A DNA stretch of 64,000 nucleotides, taken from Alphaproteobacteria bacterium. Its GTDB lineage: Bacteria > Pseudomonadota > Alphaproteobacteria > Micropepsales > Micropepsaceae. A program made the position numbers and the translations under genes. Positions 19,543 through 28,760 of this stretch are shown here, piece by piece (within the stretch, counting starts at the first letter, position 1; each line of letters begins with the position of its first letter). The notes under the pieces were generated by a model. That model saw only the letters and a list, made by a program, of their open reading frames with translations, made no database searches and had not been told where the DNA came from. Location of the stretch: contig JACCXK010000158.1 in NCBI GenBank assembly GCA_013697055.1, positions 1 to 64,000 on the forward strand, in the 5' to 3' direction.

Positions 19543-19554
19543 GAATTGACGCTA

Positions 19555-19568
19555 ACAAGCTTACTTGC
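19555..19568. promoter_or_regulatory. operator-like palindrome O1 (ACAAGCTTACTTGC)
   Basis: ACAAG-N4-CTTGC in the YdaS/CI intergenic region. Confidence 0.55.
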
Positions 19569-19577
19569 AGGCTGTCA

Positions 19578-19591
19578 ACAAGTGTTCTTGC
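19578..19591. promoter_or_regulatory. operator-like palindrome O2 (ACAAGTGTTCTTGC)
   Basis: ACAAG-N4-CTTGC, same motif as O1. Confidence 0.55.
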
Positions 19592-19614
19592 ATCAGAAAT
19601 ATAAAGTCGCATTT

Positions 19615-19628
19615 ACAAGACATCTTGT
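19615..19628. promoter_or_regulatory. operator-like palindrome O3 (ACAAGACATCTTGT)
   Basis: ACAAG-N4-CTTGT with perfect half-site symmetry. Confidence 0.6.
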
Positions 19629-19652
19629 ACAACCTGCGGTTTTTCTTGTAGG

Positions 19653-20306
19653 ATGCTCCGCATGAAGACCAATGCCACCATCGGCGACCGCGTCCGCGAA
19701 CGTCGCGCCGCCCTCGGCCTCAGCCAGCCGCAACTCGCCAAGAAGGTGGGCGGCATCACCTATCAGGCCATCCAGCAGCTCGAAGCCGGCGGCGGCACCA
19801 AGCACCTGGTCGCCATCGCCCGCGCCTTGGGCGTCACCGCCGAATGGCTGCAGGACGGCCAGGGTCCCACCCCCGCCCGCCACACCCCGTCACCGCGCCC
19901 CGGCGCCGCCGACAAGCTCAAGGTATTGGGCATGGCCGAATGCGGCGCCGATGGCTGGTCGCTGTGGAACGGCGATGTCATCGACATGATCGACCGCCCC
20001 GCCAGCTTGGCGGGCGTGCCCAACGCCTATGCCGTCTATGTCGTGGGCGCCAGCATGGAGCCGCGCTATCACCCCGGCGAGCTGGTGCATGTCCATCCCG
20101 GCAAGCCGCTCACCATCGGCGCCTATGTCCTGGTGCAGCGGCGGCCCAGGAATGACGGCGACGTGCCGCTGGCGGTGATCAAGCGCCTGGCCAAACGCAC
20201 CGGCGCCAGGACGGTGCTGGAACAGTTCAACCCGCCTCGGACCTTCGAGATCCGCAATGACGATATCGTCTCGATCCATCGCGTGGTGGGTTCGGGCGAG
20301 GCCTAG
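19653..20306 (+). CDS. CI/LexA-like repressor: XRE HTH plus S24 peptidase-like domain
   Basis: HTH RVRERRAALGLSQPQLAKKVGGITYQAIQQLEAGGG; S24 region VVGASMEPRYHPGELVHVHPGKPLTIGAYVLVQ; start could be the internal ATG at 19662. Confidence 0.85.
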   Translation: MLRMKTNATIGDRVRERRAALGLSQPQLAKKVGGITYQAIQQLEAGGGTKHLVAIARALGVTAEWLQDGQGPTPARHTPSPRPGAADKLKVLGMAECGADGWSLWNGDVIDMIDRPASLAGVPNAYAVYVVGASMEPRYHPGELVHVHPGKPLTIGAYVLVQRRPRNDGDVPLAVIKRLAKRTGARTVLEQFNPPRTFEIRNDDIVSIHRVVGSGEA

Positions 20307-20414
20307 ACCAGGGAAAGCCCGCCGCATCGCTGCAGCGGGTTCATCTTTCAAATCCTTGCGGATTTAATCGTCGGGAGCCGATTCGTGCCGCCACAGTTCT
20401 GCTTGTTGACTATT

Positions 20415-20428
20415 ACAAGTATACTTGT
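20415..20428. promoter_or_regulatory. operator-like palindrome O4 (ACAAGTATACTTGT)
   Basis: Perfect ACAAG-N4-CTTGT within ATACAAGTATACTTGTAT-like sequence, about 12 bp before the Lar-like ATG. Confidence 0.6.
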
Positions 20429-20439
20429 ATCTTATCCCT

Positions 20440-20642
20440 ATGAACATGTGGCAGGTCATCCAGCAGGGCGCCAGCGCCCGGCGGAGCCTGCCCTGCCCCT
20501 TTTGCGGCGCGATCCTCCACTGGCCGCCCAGATCGCGGGCCGCTTCATCGTGGGCTGCGAAAGCGAGGATTGTGCTGCCAATCCGCAAGTTTCTGCCGAT
20601 GGCCTCACCCAGGCTTGGGACCTTTGGAACAAGCACCCGTGA
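20440..20642 (+). pseudogene. Lar-like zinc-ribbon protein, frameshifted
   Basis: Frame 1 gives MNMWQVIQQGASARRSLPCPFCGAILHW; another frame continues AAQIAGRFIVGCESEDCAANPQVSADGLTQAWDLWNKHP*. Together CPFCG...C....C...W..W matches a Lar-type ribbon. Confidence 0.55.
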
Positions 20643-20685
20643 TTTTCTTGCCATTAACGGGGGCTGTGGTTATTCCTCGCCGGAC

Positions 20686-20760
<75 letters not shown>

Positions 20761-20761
<1 letters not shown>

Positions 20762-20793
20762 TTCATCTGCGCGGCAATGCCGCGCAGATGAAT
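20761..20793. terminator. 16-bp inverted repeat immediately after tRNA-Thr
   Basis: ATTCATCTGCGCGGCA-A-TGCCGCGCAGATGAAT; near-perfect hairpin; no U-tract follows. Confidence 0.5.
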
Positions 20794-20983
20794 GACAAGC
20801 GGGCCGCGCGACAGCGACTTGAGGCCCGCGCGTCAGGGTACCGCTGTCAGCCAGTTCATCGCCAGCCCGCGCGTCAGCGACTTAAGCGGGCCGCGGCAGG
20901 GCGCAAACCCCAACAAGCAATTACCGGAGAACTGACAGACCGCACTGCGGGCTATCCGAATGACAAGCGACCCGCGCTCTGCG

Positions 20984-21208
20984 CTAAGCCTTCTTCTTCT
21001 TCGCCTTGACCTTCGGCGGTTCGGCGGCTTTGGCCGCCGCCTCTTCCGCTTCCTTGGCCAGGCGCAACGCCTTCAGCCGCACGGTCTTGGCGTCGCTGGC
21101 CACCCGCTCCTTCTCGACCTGGTCCAGGACCATGCGGGTGCGCTGGTCCGATGCTGTGGTCGCGGCCAGGGCCTTGGCGCCGGGCGGGGATTTTCGTGTG
21201 TCTGCCAT
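20984..21208 (-). CDS. small Lys/Ala-rich hypothetical protein
   Basis: Start at MADTRKSPPGAKALAATTASDQRTRMVLDQVEKERVASDAKTVRLKALRLAKEAEEAAAKAAEPPKVKAKKKKA (CAT 21206-21208). Confidence 0.6.
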   Translation of the reverse strand: MADTRKSPPGAKALAATTASDQRTRMVLDQVEKERVASDAKTVRLKALRLAKEAEEAAAKAAEPPKVKAKKKKA

Positions 21209-21341
21209 GCCCAACCCTAGCACGCTTTTTCCGGCCCTGACCGCCCTATTTTTGGGTCCTGGGCCCCCTGTGGCCGGTCCCGGCGGACATGCTATCGTGG
21301 CTCTTGGGGCTCGCAAAAACAAAAACCCCGGGGAGACTTCC

Positions 21342-22268
21342 ATGAAACGCCTGATGCTGACTGCTGTCCTTTTGCTGGCCTCCACCGCCGCACTCAATAT
21401 TTCTACCGCATCCGCTCAAGCCCAGATCGCTTCCAAAATCACCCATTACGACGTCAAAAAGACCGCCAGCCTCAAGGCGGTGCATGACGGCGCCGGCACC
21501 ATGAATTTCGGTCCCCTGATGACCGACAAGACCCTCTCCACCAACTTCATCTTCCTGCATCGCGGCGTGCTCCATCCCGGCGGCGGCATCGGACAGCATT
21601 TCCACAATCACTGCGAAGAGATGTTCGTGATTTTCGACGACCAGGCCGAGTTCACCGTCAACGGCCGCACCTCCCTGCTCAAGGGTACCGTCGGCGCCCC
21701 CGACCGCATGGGCTCGTCGCATGCCATCTACAATGCCACCGACCATGACGTGGAGTGGATGAACATCAATGTCGGCACTTCCAAGGTGTACGATGCCTTC
21801 AACCTGGGCGACGACCGCGTCGGCGCACCCAAGGACCCCATCCCGCAGTTCGTCACCATGCATCTGGAAAAATCGCTGCTGAAGCCCGCTCGCGACGGCG
21901 GCAAGGTCCAGCGCCGCCGCGCCCTCAGTCCCAGCGTGTTCTACACCCCCTGGGCCTATGTCGATCACGAACTGATCGCGCCCGGCGGCGACACCGGTAC
22001 CACCAATCTCATCGATCTCAGCGAAGCCTACTACGTCATCTCCGGCGAAGGCAGCGTCACGGTCAACGGCGAGACCGTCGGTATCAAGAAGGGCGACGCC
22101 ATCCCGGTGGATCTCGGCCAGGCCAAAAGCTTCAAGGCCGGTAGCGCCCCGCTGGAGCTGATGATCATCGGCGTCGCCCGCGACATGGCGGCCAAGAACG
22201 CCTTCGCCGCCAACCCCGCCAACGAGAATGCCGAACCCTTGCTGGCCGTGCTGAACAAGCCGCGCTGA
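21342..22268 (+). CDS. secreted bicupin-domain protein
   Basis: Start at MKRLMLTAVLLLASTAALNISTASAQ; cupin motifs GGGIGQHFHNHCEEMFVIFDDQAEFTVNG and YYVISGEGSVTVNGETVGIKKGDAIPVD. Confidence 0.8.
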   Translation: MKRLMLTAVLLLASTAALNISTASAQAQIASKITHYDVKKTASLKAVHDGAGTMNFGPLMTDKTLSTNFIFLHRGVLHPGGGIGQHFHNHCEEMFVIFDDQAEFTVNGRTSLLKGTVGAPDRMGSSHAIYNATDHDVEWMNINVGTSKVYDAFNLGDDRVGAPKDPIPQFVTMHLEKSLLKPARDGGKVQRRRALSPSVFYTPWAYVDHELIAPGGDTGTTNLIDLSEAYYVISGEGSVTVNGETVGIKKGDAIPVDLGQAKSFKAGSAPLELMIIGVARDMAAKNAFAANPANENAEPLLAVLNKPR

Positions 22269-22275
22269 GGCTTCC

Positions 22276-23547
22276 ATGCGAACCCCGCTTCTCGCCCTGG
22301 CCGCACTTCTCACGCTGTCTTTCTCGGCTCGGGCACAGGATATTGCCGGCACTTGGCAGGCGGACGGCAAACCGCAGCGTGTGCTCAAAATCCGCAAGGA
22401 CGCAAAGGGCTATCGCGGCGAATTCTACTATCTGGGCGACGAAACTCCCGGCCAGCCCCTTGGCAGTAATGGGGTATCTTCTGTCTCGTTTGTAGACGGA
22501 ACGATCAAGTTCTCATTGGACAAAACTGGCGCCACCTTCGATGGCAAGCTGGAAGGCAAAACCATTACGGGGGCCTGGAAGACGACATATGGGCAATCGC
22601 AGCCGCTGATCTTCTCGCGCGCTGCCAAGGGAGGCGAATGGGTGGTCGACCCCTCGCCTCACAAAGATCACTTCGTCACTGTGCAGCCCGGCGTGAAGCT
22701 GGAAGTGCTGGATTGGGGCGGCAGCGGTCCACCGCTTATTTTCCTCGCCGGCCTTACCGGCACGGCACACTCGTTCGACAGTTTTGCGCCCAAGTTTACC
22801 GCCCAGCATCATGTCTATGGCATCACCCGGCGGGGGTTCGGCGCGTCCGATGCCCCACCCATTACCAATGAGAATTACGATGCCGACCGGCTGGGCAACG
22901 ATGTGCTGGCGGTGATGGATGCGCTCAAGATCGATCATCCTGTGCTGGCGGGACATTCCATTGCAGGCGAAGAGCTGAGTTCCGTCGGCACACGTCACCC
23001 CGAAAAGATCGGCGGCTTGATTTATCTTGACGCACTCTATGGGTATTCATTCTACAATCCAGCTCAAGAAGACCACAGCGTGGACTCCGCGACCGTCAGG
23101 CGTGATCTGGATCAGTTGTTTGATCTTCAGTTTAGCCCGGCCGGGACACGTGCTTTGATCGCGGAAATACTAGCGACGCTTCCCAAGCTGCAGACGGGAC
23201 TGCAACAAATGTGGGCTGATTATGAAGGTATGCCGGAGACACCACATGTTCAGACCATTGAGGACTTGGCCGGCAACAGAATTTTCACAAACACACGGCG
23301 GTATGGTGTGGCCCCAACACCGATCCTCGCCATCCTGGCCAGACCCCGCCGCTGCCAACCGCACTGCGAAAAGCCATTCATGCAAAAACTGATGGCGGCG
23401 GAAGCGGCACACGCCGAGGCTTTTGAGAAAAGCAGTCCTTCAGCTCACGTCGTGCGCATCGCCGGCGCCAGCCACTTTATCTGGCGCAGCAATGAAGCCG
23501 ACGTCTTGCGCGAAATGAATGCTTTCCTGGACGGCCTGCCGCATTGA
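22276..23547 (+). CDS. secreted alpha/beta hydrolase
   Basis: Signal peptide; nucleophile elbow GHSIAGEE; GSGPPLIFLAGLTGTAHSFDSFAPKF; catalytic His region VRIAGASHFIW. Confidence 0.85.
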   Translation: MRTPLLALAALLTLSFSARAQDIAGTWQADGKPQRVLKIRKDAKGYRGEFYYLGDETPGQPLGSNGVSSVSFVDGTIKFSLDKTGATFDGKLEGKTITGAWKTTYGQSQPLIFSRAAKGGEWVVDPSPHKDHFVTVQPGVKLEVLDWGGSGPPLIFLAGLTGTAHSFDSFAPKFTAQHHVYGITRRGFGASDAPPITNENYDADRLGNDVLAVMDALKIDHPVLAGHSIAGEELSSVGTRHPEKIGGLIYLDALYGYSFYNPAQEDHSVDSATVRRDLDQLFDLQFSPAGTRALIAEILATLPKLQTGLQQMWADYEGMPETPHVQTIEDLAGNRIFTNTRRYGVAPTPILAILARPRRCQPHCEKPFMQKLMAAEAAHAEAFEKSSPSAHVVRIAGASHFIWRSNEADVLREMNAFLDGLPH

Positions 23548-23574
23548 TCATTTGAACAAACGAAGGGAATGCCT

Positions 23575-24894
23575 ATGAACCGCCGTCTTGCCGCGATTGC
23601 CGCTTGCCTGCTCTCCACCACCGTGCTGGCCCAGACTCCGGCCACGCCGCCCCTCGCCCCCACTGTTCCCGACAAGCCCGACTACACCGCGCTGGTGGAA
23701 GGAAAGCCGGTCGACAGTCGCGTCAATGAGAATGTCAAAGACAAGCCGCTCTATCCCGAACAGACGCGCGCGCCCTATCACAAGACCGCGCCTTACAAGC
23801 TGACCGAAATCACCAGCGGCCTGCACGCCCCCTGGGCGCTGGGCTTCCTGCCGGACGGCAAGTTCCTGGTCACCGAAAAACTGCCCGGCACCCTGCGGGT
23901 GATTTCGCCGGACGGAAACATTGCTCCGCCCGTTTCCGGCGTCGACGGCCTCGCGCAAGGCTGGGCCCAGACCGGCCTGTTCGACCTGGTGCTGGACCCC
24001 AAATTCGCCAGCAATCATCGCATCTACTTCACCTTCTTCGGCTTCGACCGCGGCATGATCAGCGGCATCCAGGTGGCGCGCGCCACCTTCAACCAGGCGG
24101 CCAACGCGCTCAGCGACGTGAAGGTGATCTTCAAGGCACGCCCCCAGACGCCGAACGACAACCGCTCCGGTGTCGGCTCGCGCAGCGGCGGCCGCATGGT
24201 GCTGGGCAAGGACGGCTATCTCTACATCACCATCGGCGACCGCGACACCGGCGGCTCCTATCCCTGGCTTGTGGCGCAGACCCTCGACACCCACCTGGGC
24301 AAGATCCTGCGTATCACCACCGACGGCAAGCCGGCGCCGGGCAATCCCTTCACCGGCCAGGAAGCCGCCTATCCCGAAATCTGGGCCATCGGCCAGCGCA
24401 GCCAGGAGGGCCTGGCCTGGGACAATGACGGCAATCTCTGGGAGACCGAGCACGGCCCGCGCGGCGGCGACGAACTCAATCTGATCAAGAAGGGCGCCAA
24501 TTACGGCTGGCCCGTGGTCACCCACGGCATCGACTATCCCGGCAACCAGACCGGCGACAGCGAAATCTCCCGCAAGGGCATCGAAGAGCCGGTCTATTAC
24601 TGGGCGCCTTCCATGGGCCCGTCGCAGCTGGCCTTCTACAAGGGCGATCTATTTCCGGAATGGAAGAACAGCGTCTTCGTCGTTACCATGCGCGGCGCCG
24701 CCATGGAACGCCTCGCCATGTCAGGCGGCAAGGTGGTCAACGAAGAGCCCCTGCTCACCGAGGTCAAGATGCGCCTGCGCGATGTGCGTGTCGGTCCCGA
24801 CGGCGCGGTATATGTCCTCAGCGATTCCGGCGGCGGCTCCATCACCAACAACACGCCCCTCGGCTCCAAGCTGCTGAAACTGACGCCGCAGTAG
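23575..24894 (+). CDS. PQQ-dependent sugar dehydrogenase (soluble GDH-like)
   Basis: Beta-propeller motifs LHAPWALGFLPDGKFLVTEKLPGTLRVIS, GRMVLGKDGYLYITIGDR, EIWAIGQRSQEGLAWDNDGNLWETEHGPRGGDELNLIKKGANYGWP; alternative ATG at 23569. Confidence 0.9.
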   Translation: MNRRLAAIAACLLSTTVLAQTPATPPLAPTVPDKPDYTALVEGKPVDSRVNENVKDKPLYPEQTRAPYHKTAPYKLTEITSGLHAPWALGFLPDGKFLVTEKLPGTLRVISPDGNIAPPVSGVDGLAQGWAQTGLFDLVLDPKFASNHRIYFTFFGFDRGMISGIQVARATFNQAANALSDVKVIFKARPQTPNDNRSGVGSRSGGRMVLGKDGYLYITIGDRDTGGSYPWLVAQTLDTHLGKILRITTDGKPAPGNPFTGQEAAYPEIWAIGQRSQEGLAWDNDGNLWETEHGPRGGDELNLIKKGANYGWPVVTHGIDYPGNQTGDSEISRKGIEEPVYYWAPSMGPSQLAFYKGDLFPEWKNSVFVVTMRGAAMERLAMSGGKVVNEEPLLTEVKMRLRDVRVGPDGAVYVLSDSGGGSITNNTPLGSKLLKLTPQ

Positions 24895-24899
24895 CACTT

Positions 24900-24929
24900 A
24901 CCGGGCATGAAATTCCGTTCATGCCCGGT
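24900..24929. terminator. intergenic stem-loop
   Basis: ACCGGGCATGAA-ATTCCG-TTCATGCCCGGT, 12-bp perfect stem just after the sugar dehydrogenase stop. Confidence 0.6.
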
Positions 24930-24986
24930 TCATGACGTTCTTGCGATGCTGCACAGGCCGGAAATCCCCCGGCCCTGGAGGCAGAC

Positions 24987-25493
24987 ATGAAACGGACGGC
25001 TTTGGCATTCGGCGCGGCGTTGGCCCTCTTGGGCGGCTGCGCCCCTTATGGCGCTTCCAGCTACTATGGCGGCGGCGGCTATTACGAGCCCGACTATTAC
25101 GGGCCCACCGTCTATGCGCAGCCTTATGGTGGTTATGGCGGCGGCTATGGCCGCGATCACCGCGACGGCGACCACGCCTCTCGCGGTTCAGACCGCAACC
25201 GCGACCATGATCGCGGCGACCGCCAAAACAATTATCAGGGCAATCGCCAGGACAGCAATCGCGGCAACTGGAACCGGGACAACAACCAGCGCGCGCCCCA
25301 AGCGAATGTTCAATCCAACGCCCAGCCGGGCGGCGGTTACCACGGCGGCAACACGCTGCCCAATGGCGACCGCATCACCCGCGGCAATTTCTGGCAGTTG
25401 AACCAGGCGCAGCAAAACGCGGCGCCCCAACCCAGTGGTCAGCCCAGCGGTGACCCCGGCGGCGGCCGCATGGGCCGCCACCGGGACAACTGA
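24987..25493 (+). CDS. low-complexity putative lipoprotein (Gly/Tyr then Arg/Asn/Asp-rich)
   Basis: Lipobox-like LALLGGCAPYG; YYGGGGYYEPDYYGPTVYAQPYGGYGGGYGRDH... Confidence 0.65.
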   Translation: MKRTALAFGAALALLGGCAPYGASSYYGGGGYYEPDYYGPTVYAQPYGGYGGGYGRDHRDGDHASRGSDRNRDHDRGDRQNNYQGNRQDSNRGNWNRDNNQRAPQANVQSNAQPGGGYHGGNTLPNGDRITRGNFWQLNQAQQNAAPQPSGQPSGDPGGGRMGRHRDN

Positions 25494-26474
25494 TTATTTG
25501 CGGTAATAGAGCGGAATCTCGCCGGCGATCTTGGAATGCAGCCGGTACAGGCTGGTCGAGCCGGTGAGATAGACCGTCTTGCCGTCCTCGGCAAAGCCGA
25601 CATTGGCGACAATCTCCGGGACCACGATCTGGCCCAGCACCTTGCCCTTGGGCGAGATGATGCGCACCCCGCCCGGCCCCGTGGCCCACAGGTTGCCGGC
25701 GCTGTCCACCTTCAACCCGTCCGGCACGTCCGGCGCGGTGCCGGGGAACGAGATCAGCTTCTTCATGTTCGACAGCTTGCCGTCCGCCCCCACGTCATAG
25801 CTGCGGATATGCATGTCCGGCATGGAGTTGGAGACGTACAGCGTCTTGCCGTCCGGCGAAAAGCCGATGCCGTTGGGCTGGGTCATGTCGGTGATCACCG
25901 GCGTCAGCTTGCCGCCGGCATAGCGCCACACCGCATTGTATTTGATTTCCTTCTTGGGATCCGCGTCCATCTTGGGCAGCCCGAAGGACGGGTCGGTAAA
26001 CCACAGCGCCCCATCGGGAGTGAACACCAGGTCGTTGGGGCTGTTGAAGCGCTTGCCCTCATACTTGGCCAGGAACGGCTTCAACCCGCCGTGATCGTCC
26101 ATCTTCTCGATAGTGCCCACAAACATGCGGGTGAGGAGGATCGACCCATCCCTGTCGCTGATCATGCCGTTGGAGCCGAAATTGCCGTCCGGCGGTGCAT
26201 TCTTCAGCCCGCCCGCGTCATTCAGGATCACCGTCACCTTGTTGGTCTTGGGATCGTAGGTCCGCACCTTGTCCATGCGCACGTCCGAGAACCACAGCTT
26301 GCCGTCCTTCCACATCGGCCCTTCGATGAAGATAAAGCCGGTGGCGACCTTCTCGATCTTGGCATCCGGCGCGATCACCGCGTCCAGCGCCGGATCCAGC
26401 TTCTTGACGCTCATGCCCTGCGCCAGCGCGGGCGCGGCGAGCAGACACAATACAGGCGCGAGATATTTCAGCAT
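25494..26474 (-). CDS. SMP-30/gluconolactonase/LRE family protein
   Basis: EKVATGFIFIEGPMWKDGKLWFSDV, FNSPNDLVFTPDGALWFTDPSFGL, TQPNGIGFSPDGKTLYVSNS. Confidence 0.9.
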   Translation of the reverse strand: MLKYLAPVLCLLAAPALAQGMSVKKLDPALDAVIAPDAKIEKVATGFIFIEGPMWKDGKLWFSDVRMDKVRTYDPKTNKVTVILNDAGGLKNAPPDGNFGSNGMISDRDGSILLTRMFVGTIEKMDDHGGLKPFLAKYEGKRFNSPNDLVFTPDGALWFTDPSFGLPKMDADPKKEIKYNAVWRYAGGKLTPVITDMTQPNGIGFSPDGKTLYVSNSMPDMHIRSYDVGADGKLSNMKKLISFPGTAPDVPDGLKVDSAGNLWATGPGGVRIISPKGKVLGQIVVPEIVANVGFAEDGKTVYLTGSTSLYRLHSKIAGEIPLYYRK

Positions 26475-26518
26475 AACAGTCCCTCCGGTTATTTTTTGGC
26501 AGTTATTTTGGGGAGAGC

Positions 26519-27202
26519 TTATGTCTCAAGAACCGTGTTGGGCAAATGGTTCTTGGCTGGCCCCGCGGGCGGAAAATGCTGCGCCAGCGCCGCCCCGCAG
26601 ATCTCGATCGCCGCCACCATGCCATCGGCCGGCCGCCGCGCCTTCATGCCCTCGACCACCGCCGCCACCGCTGCATTCCACGGGCCATCGCCCACCGCCT
26701 GGTGAATGGCGTCATGGGCCACCAGCTCCACCCGCCGGTCGTCCAGCGAGGCGAAAATCAGGATATGCGGCTCCGCATCCGAAAGCCGGGCGCCGGCCGC
26801 CACAAAATGCCGCCGCGCCGCCTGCCGCACCCGGTATTGCCGCAAGGGCCCCGGCGTCAGCACCCGCCGCACCGCCGGCAAGGCCACGACAATGGCGACA
26901 CAAGCAAACAGCCCCACCTGCACCAACCCATAGGTTGTCAGGGCGCGCAGGATCAACCGTTCCATGGCGCGGGCGGATTCGTCGGTCCAGCTGGAGAAGA
27001 TGCTGACATCCGCCAGCCGGTGCAGCCCCGTCAAAACCAGAAGTGGCGGCACGATGAACCCCGCCAGCGCCGCCCACAGCAGCGGCACTTCGCGGTAGCG
27101 CGACACCTGCCCCGCCAGCACGCAAAACACTTCGCCGGAAGAATTCGCTTCGGCCTTGTCGATCGCGGCGCTGATCCGCGCCTTGTCCGCATCGCTGAGC
27201 AT
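26519..27202 (-). CDS. TPM-domain membrane protein
   Basis: Start at MLSDADKARISAAIDKAEANSSGEVFCVLAGQVSRYREVPLLWAAL. Confidence 0.75.
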   Translation of the reverse strand: MLSDADKARISAAIDKAEANSSGEVFCVLAGQVSRYREVPLLWAALAGFIVPPLLVLTGLHRLADVSIFSSWTDESARAMERLILRALTTYGLVQVGLFACVAIVVALPAVRRVLTPGPLRQYRVRQAARRHFVAAGARLSDAEPHILIFASLDDRRVELVAHDAIHQAVGDGPWNAAVAAVVEGMKARRPADGMVAAIEICGAALAQHFPPAGPAKNHLPNTVLET

Positions 27203-27218
27203 CACCAGCTCCCCCCCA

Positions 27219-27980
27219 CTACCAACTTCCAGAAGAGCCGCCGCCGCCGAAGCTGCCGCCGCCTCCACCTGACCAGCCACCGCCGCCGCCGCCGCTCGAC
27301 CAACCGCCGCCGCCACCACCGGACCAATCGCTGCCGCCGCGTCCGCTCGAGAGCAGGAATGGCAACAGGCTCCAGCCGCCAAACACCCGCACAAAGAAAA
27401 TCCCGATGATCAAAAGCGCGATGATCGCACCAATGGGGTGCTGCTGGTCGCCGCCTTTCGGCAAGGCCGCCGCTGCGGCAGCGCGCTTCTCCGCCTCCGA
27501 CGTCTCCAGCGACAATTGCTCGATCAGCGCATCGGTACCAGCAACCACCCCGGCATTGAAATCGCCCTTGCGGAAGGGCGGCAGCACCTGGGTCTGGATG
27601 ATGACCGACGACAGCGCATCGGTGACGATCGGCTCCAGCCCATAACCCACCTCGATGCGGGTCTTGTGCTCATTGGGCGCGACGATGAACAGGATGCCGT
27701 TGTTCAGGCCCTTCTGCCCGATGCCCCAGGCGCGGCCCAGCTGATAGCCGTAATCGGAAATCTCGTAACCACCGAGCGACGGGATGGTGACGACCACCAG
27801 CTGGCGCGAGTTTTTCCGCTCCAACGCCGCCAGCTTGGTATCCAGGTCGGCCTTGGTCTGGGCCGACAGGATATTGGCGTCATCCACCACCCGCCCGGTG
27901 AGCGCCGGAAATTTCGGCACTGCCCAGGCGGGGGTTAGAAGAACAAAGAATGCAAGTAAGGCCGCAGCCAGACGCGTCAT
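27219..27980 (-). CDS. TPM-domain protein, YgcG family, Gly/Ser-rich C-terminus
   Basis: LTGRVVDDANILSAQTKADLDTKLAALERKNSRQLVVVTIPSLGGYEISDYGYQLGRAWGIGQKGLNNGILFIVAPNEHKTRIEVGYGLE; GGGGSFGGGGSSGSW tail. Confidence 0.9.
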   Translation of the reverse strand: MTRLAAALLAFFVLLTPAWAVPKFPALTGRVVDDANILSAQTKADLDTKLAALERKNSRQLVVVTIPSLGGYEISDYGYQLGRAWGIGQKGLNNGILFIVAPNEHKTRIEVGYGLEPIVTDALSSVIIQTQVLPPFRKGDFNAGVVAGTDALIEQLSLETSEAEKRAAAAAALPKGGDQQHPIGAIIALLIIGIFFVRVFGGWSLLPFLLSSGRGGSDWSGGGGGGWSSGGGGGGWSGGGGGSFGGGGSSGSW

Positions 27981-28643
27981 TTAAGGCTTGGTCGTGCCGG
28001 GCTGAGCCGCGGCAGGCGCGGGCGGTGGCGCAGCGCTGGTGGCGCCGGGGAAGCTCACCACAGGCGCGGACTGCGCCGCGGCGCTGGCGGCAAACGGCGT
28101 CGCCTGCTTGTACGACTTGTAGAAAGTGGCGGCCCAGATCGAGCCCGGCACCGTCACCAGTTCGGTATTATAATCCTGCACCGCCGCATTATAGTCGCGG
28201 CGCGAGATTTCGATGCGGTTCTCGGTCCCTTCCAGCTGCGACTGCAGCGCCAGGAAGTTCTGGTTGGACTTCAGGTCCGGATAATTCTCGGTGATCGCCA
28301 TCAACCGCCCCAGTACGCCCGACAACTTGTCCTGCGCCTGCTGGAATTCGGCAAACTTGGCCGGATCGGTGATGGTGGAGGCATCCACCTTCACCTGCGT
28401 GGCGCTGGCGCGCGCCTGGGTCACCGCCGTCAGCACGGACTTTTCCTGCGCCGCATAGCCGGCCACGGTATTGGCCAGGTTGGGGATCAGGTCGTTGCGC
28501 CGCTGATAGGCGGCCTGCACGTCGGCCCAGCGGGCTTTCACCGCCTGGTCCTTGGTGGGGATGGTGTTGACGCCGCAGCCGGCCAGCGCCAGCGCGATGC
28601 CCAGCGCGGCGAGCAGCTTCGGGACTTGACGCAGAATAGTCAT
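27981..28643 (-). CDS. LemA family protein
   Basis: NTIPTKDQAVKARWADVQAAYQRRNDLIPNLANTVAGYAAQEKSVLTAVTQARA; lipobox ALAGCG. Confidence 0.93.
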   Translation of the reverse strand: MTILRQVPKLLAALGIALALAGCGVNTIPTKDQAVKARWADVQAAYQRRNDLIPNLANTVAGYAAQEKSVLTAVTQARASATQVKVDASTITDPAKFAEFQQAQDKLSGVLGRLMAITENYPDLKSNQNFLALQSQLEGTENRIEISRRDYNAAVQDYNTELVTVPGSIWAATFYKSYKQATPFAASAAAQSAPVVSFPGATSAAPPPAPAAAQPGTTKP

Positions 28644-28760
28644 AGGCGCTCCTTCAGGCGAATACCAGCGCCGAAAGATGGGGTATGGCGCTGGAACCGC
28701 AAGGGATAAATTGACAAAAGCGGGCTTGATTTCCCCATGCGCCCGCCTAATGCGCCGCGC

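Noticed and set aside
27219-27330. Gly-rich tandem repeats as possible CRISPR or VNTR
   Set aside because: They encode the GGGGSFGGGG tail of the YgcG-like protein; no spacer-repeat structure. No CRISPR array seen anywhere in the window.
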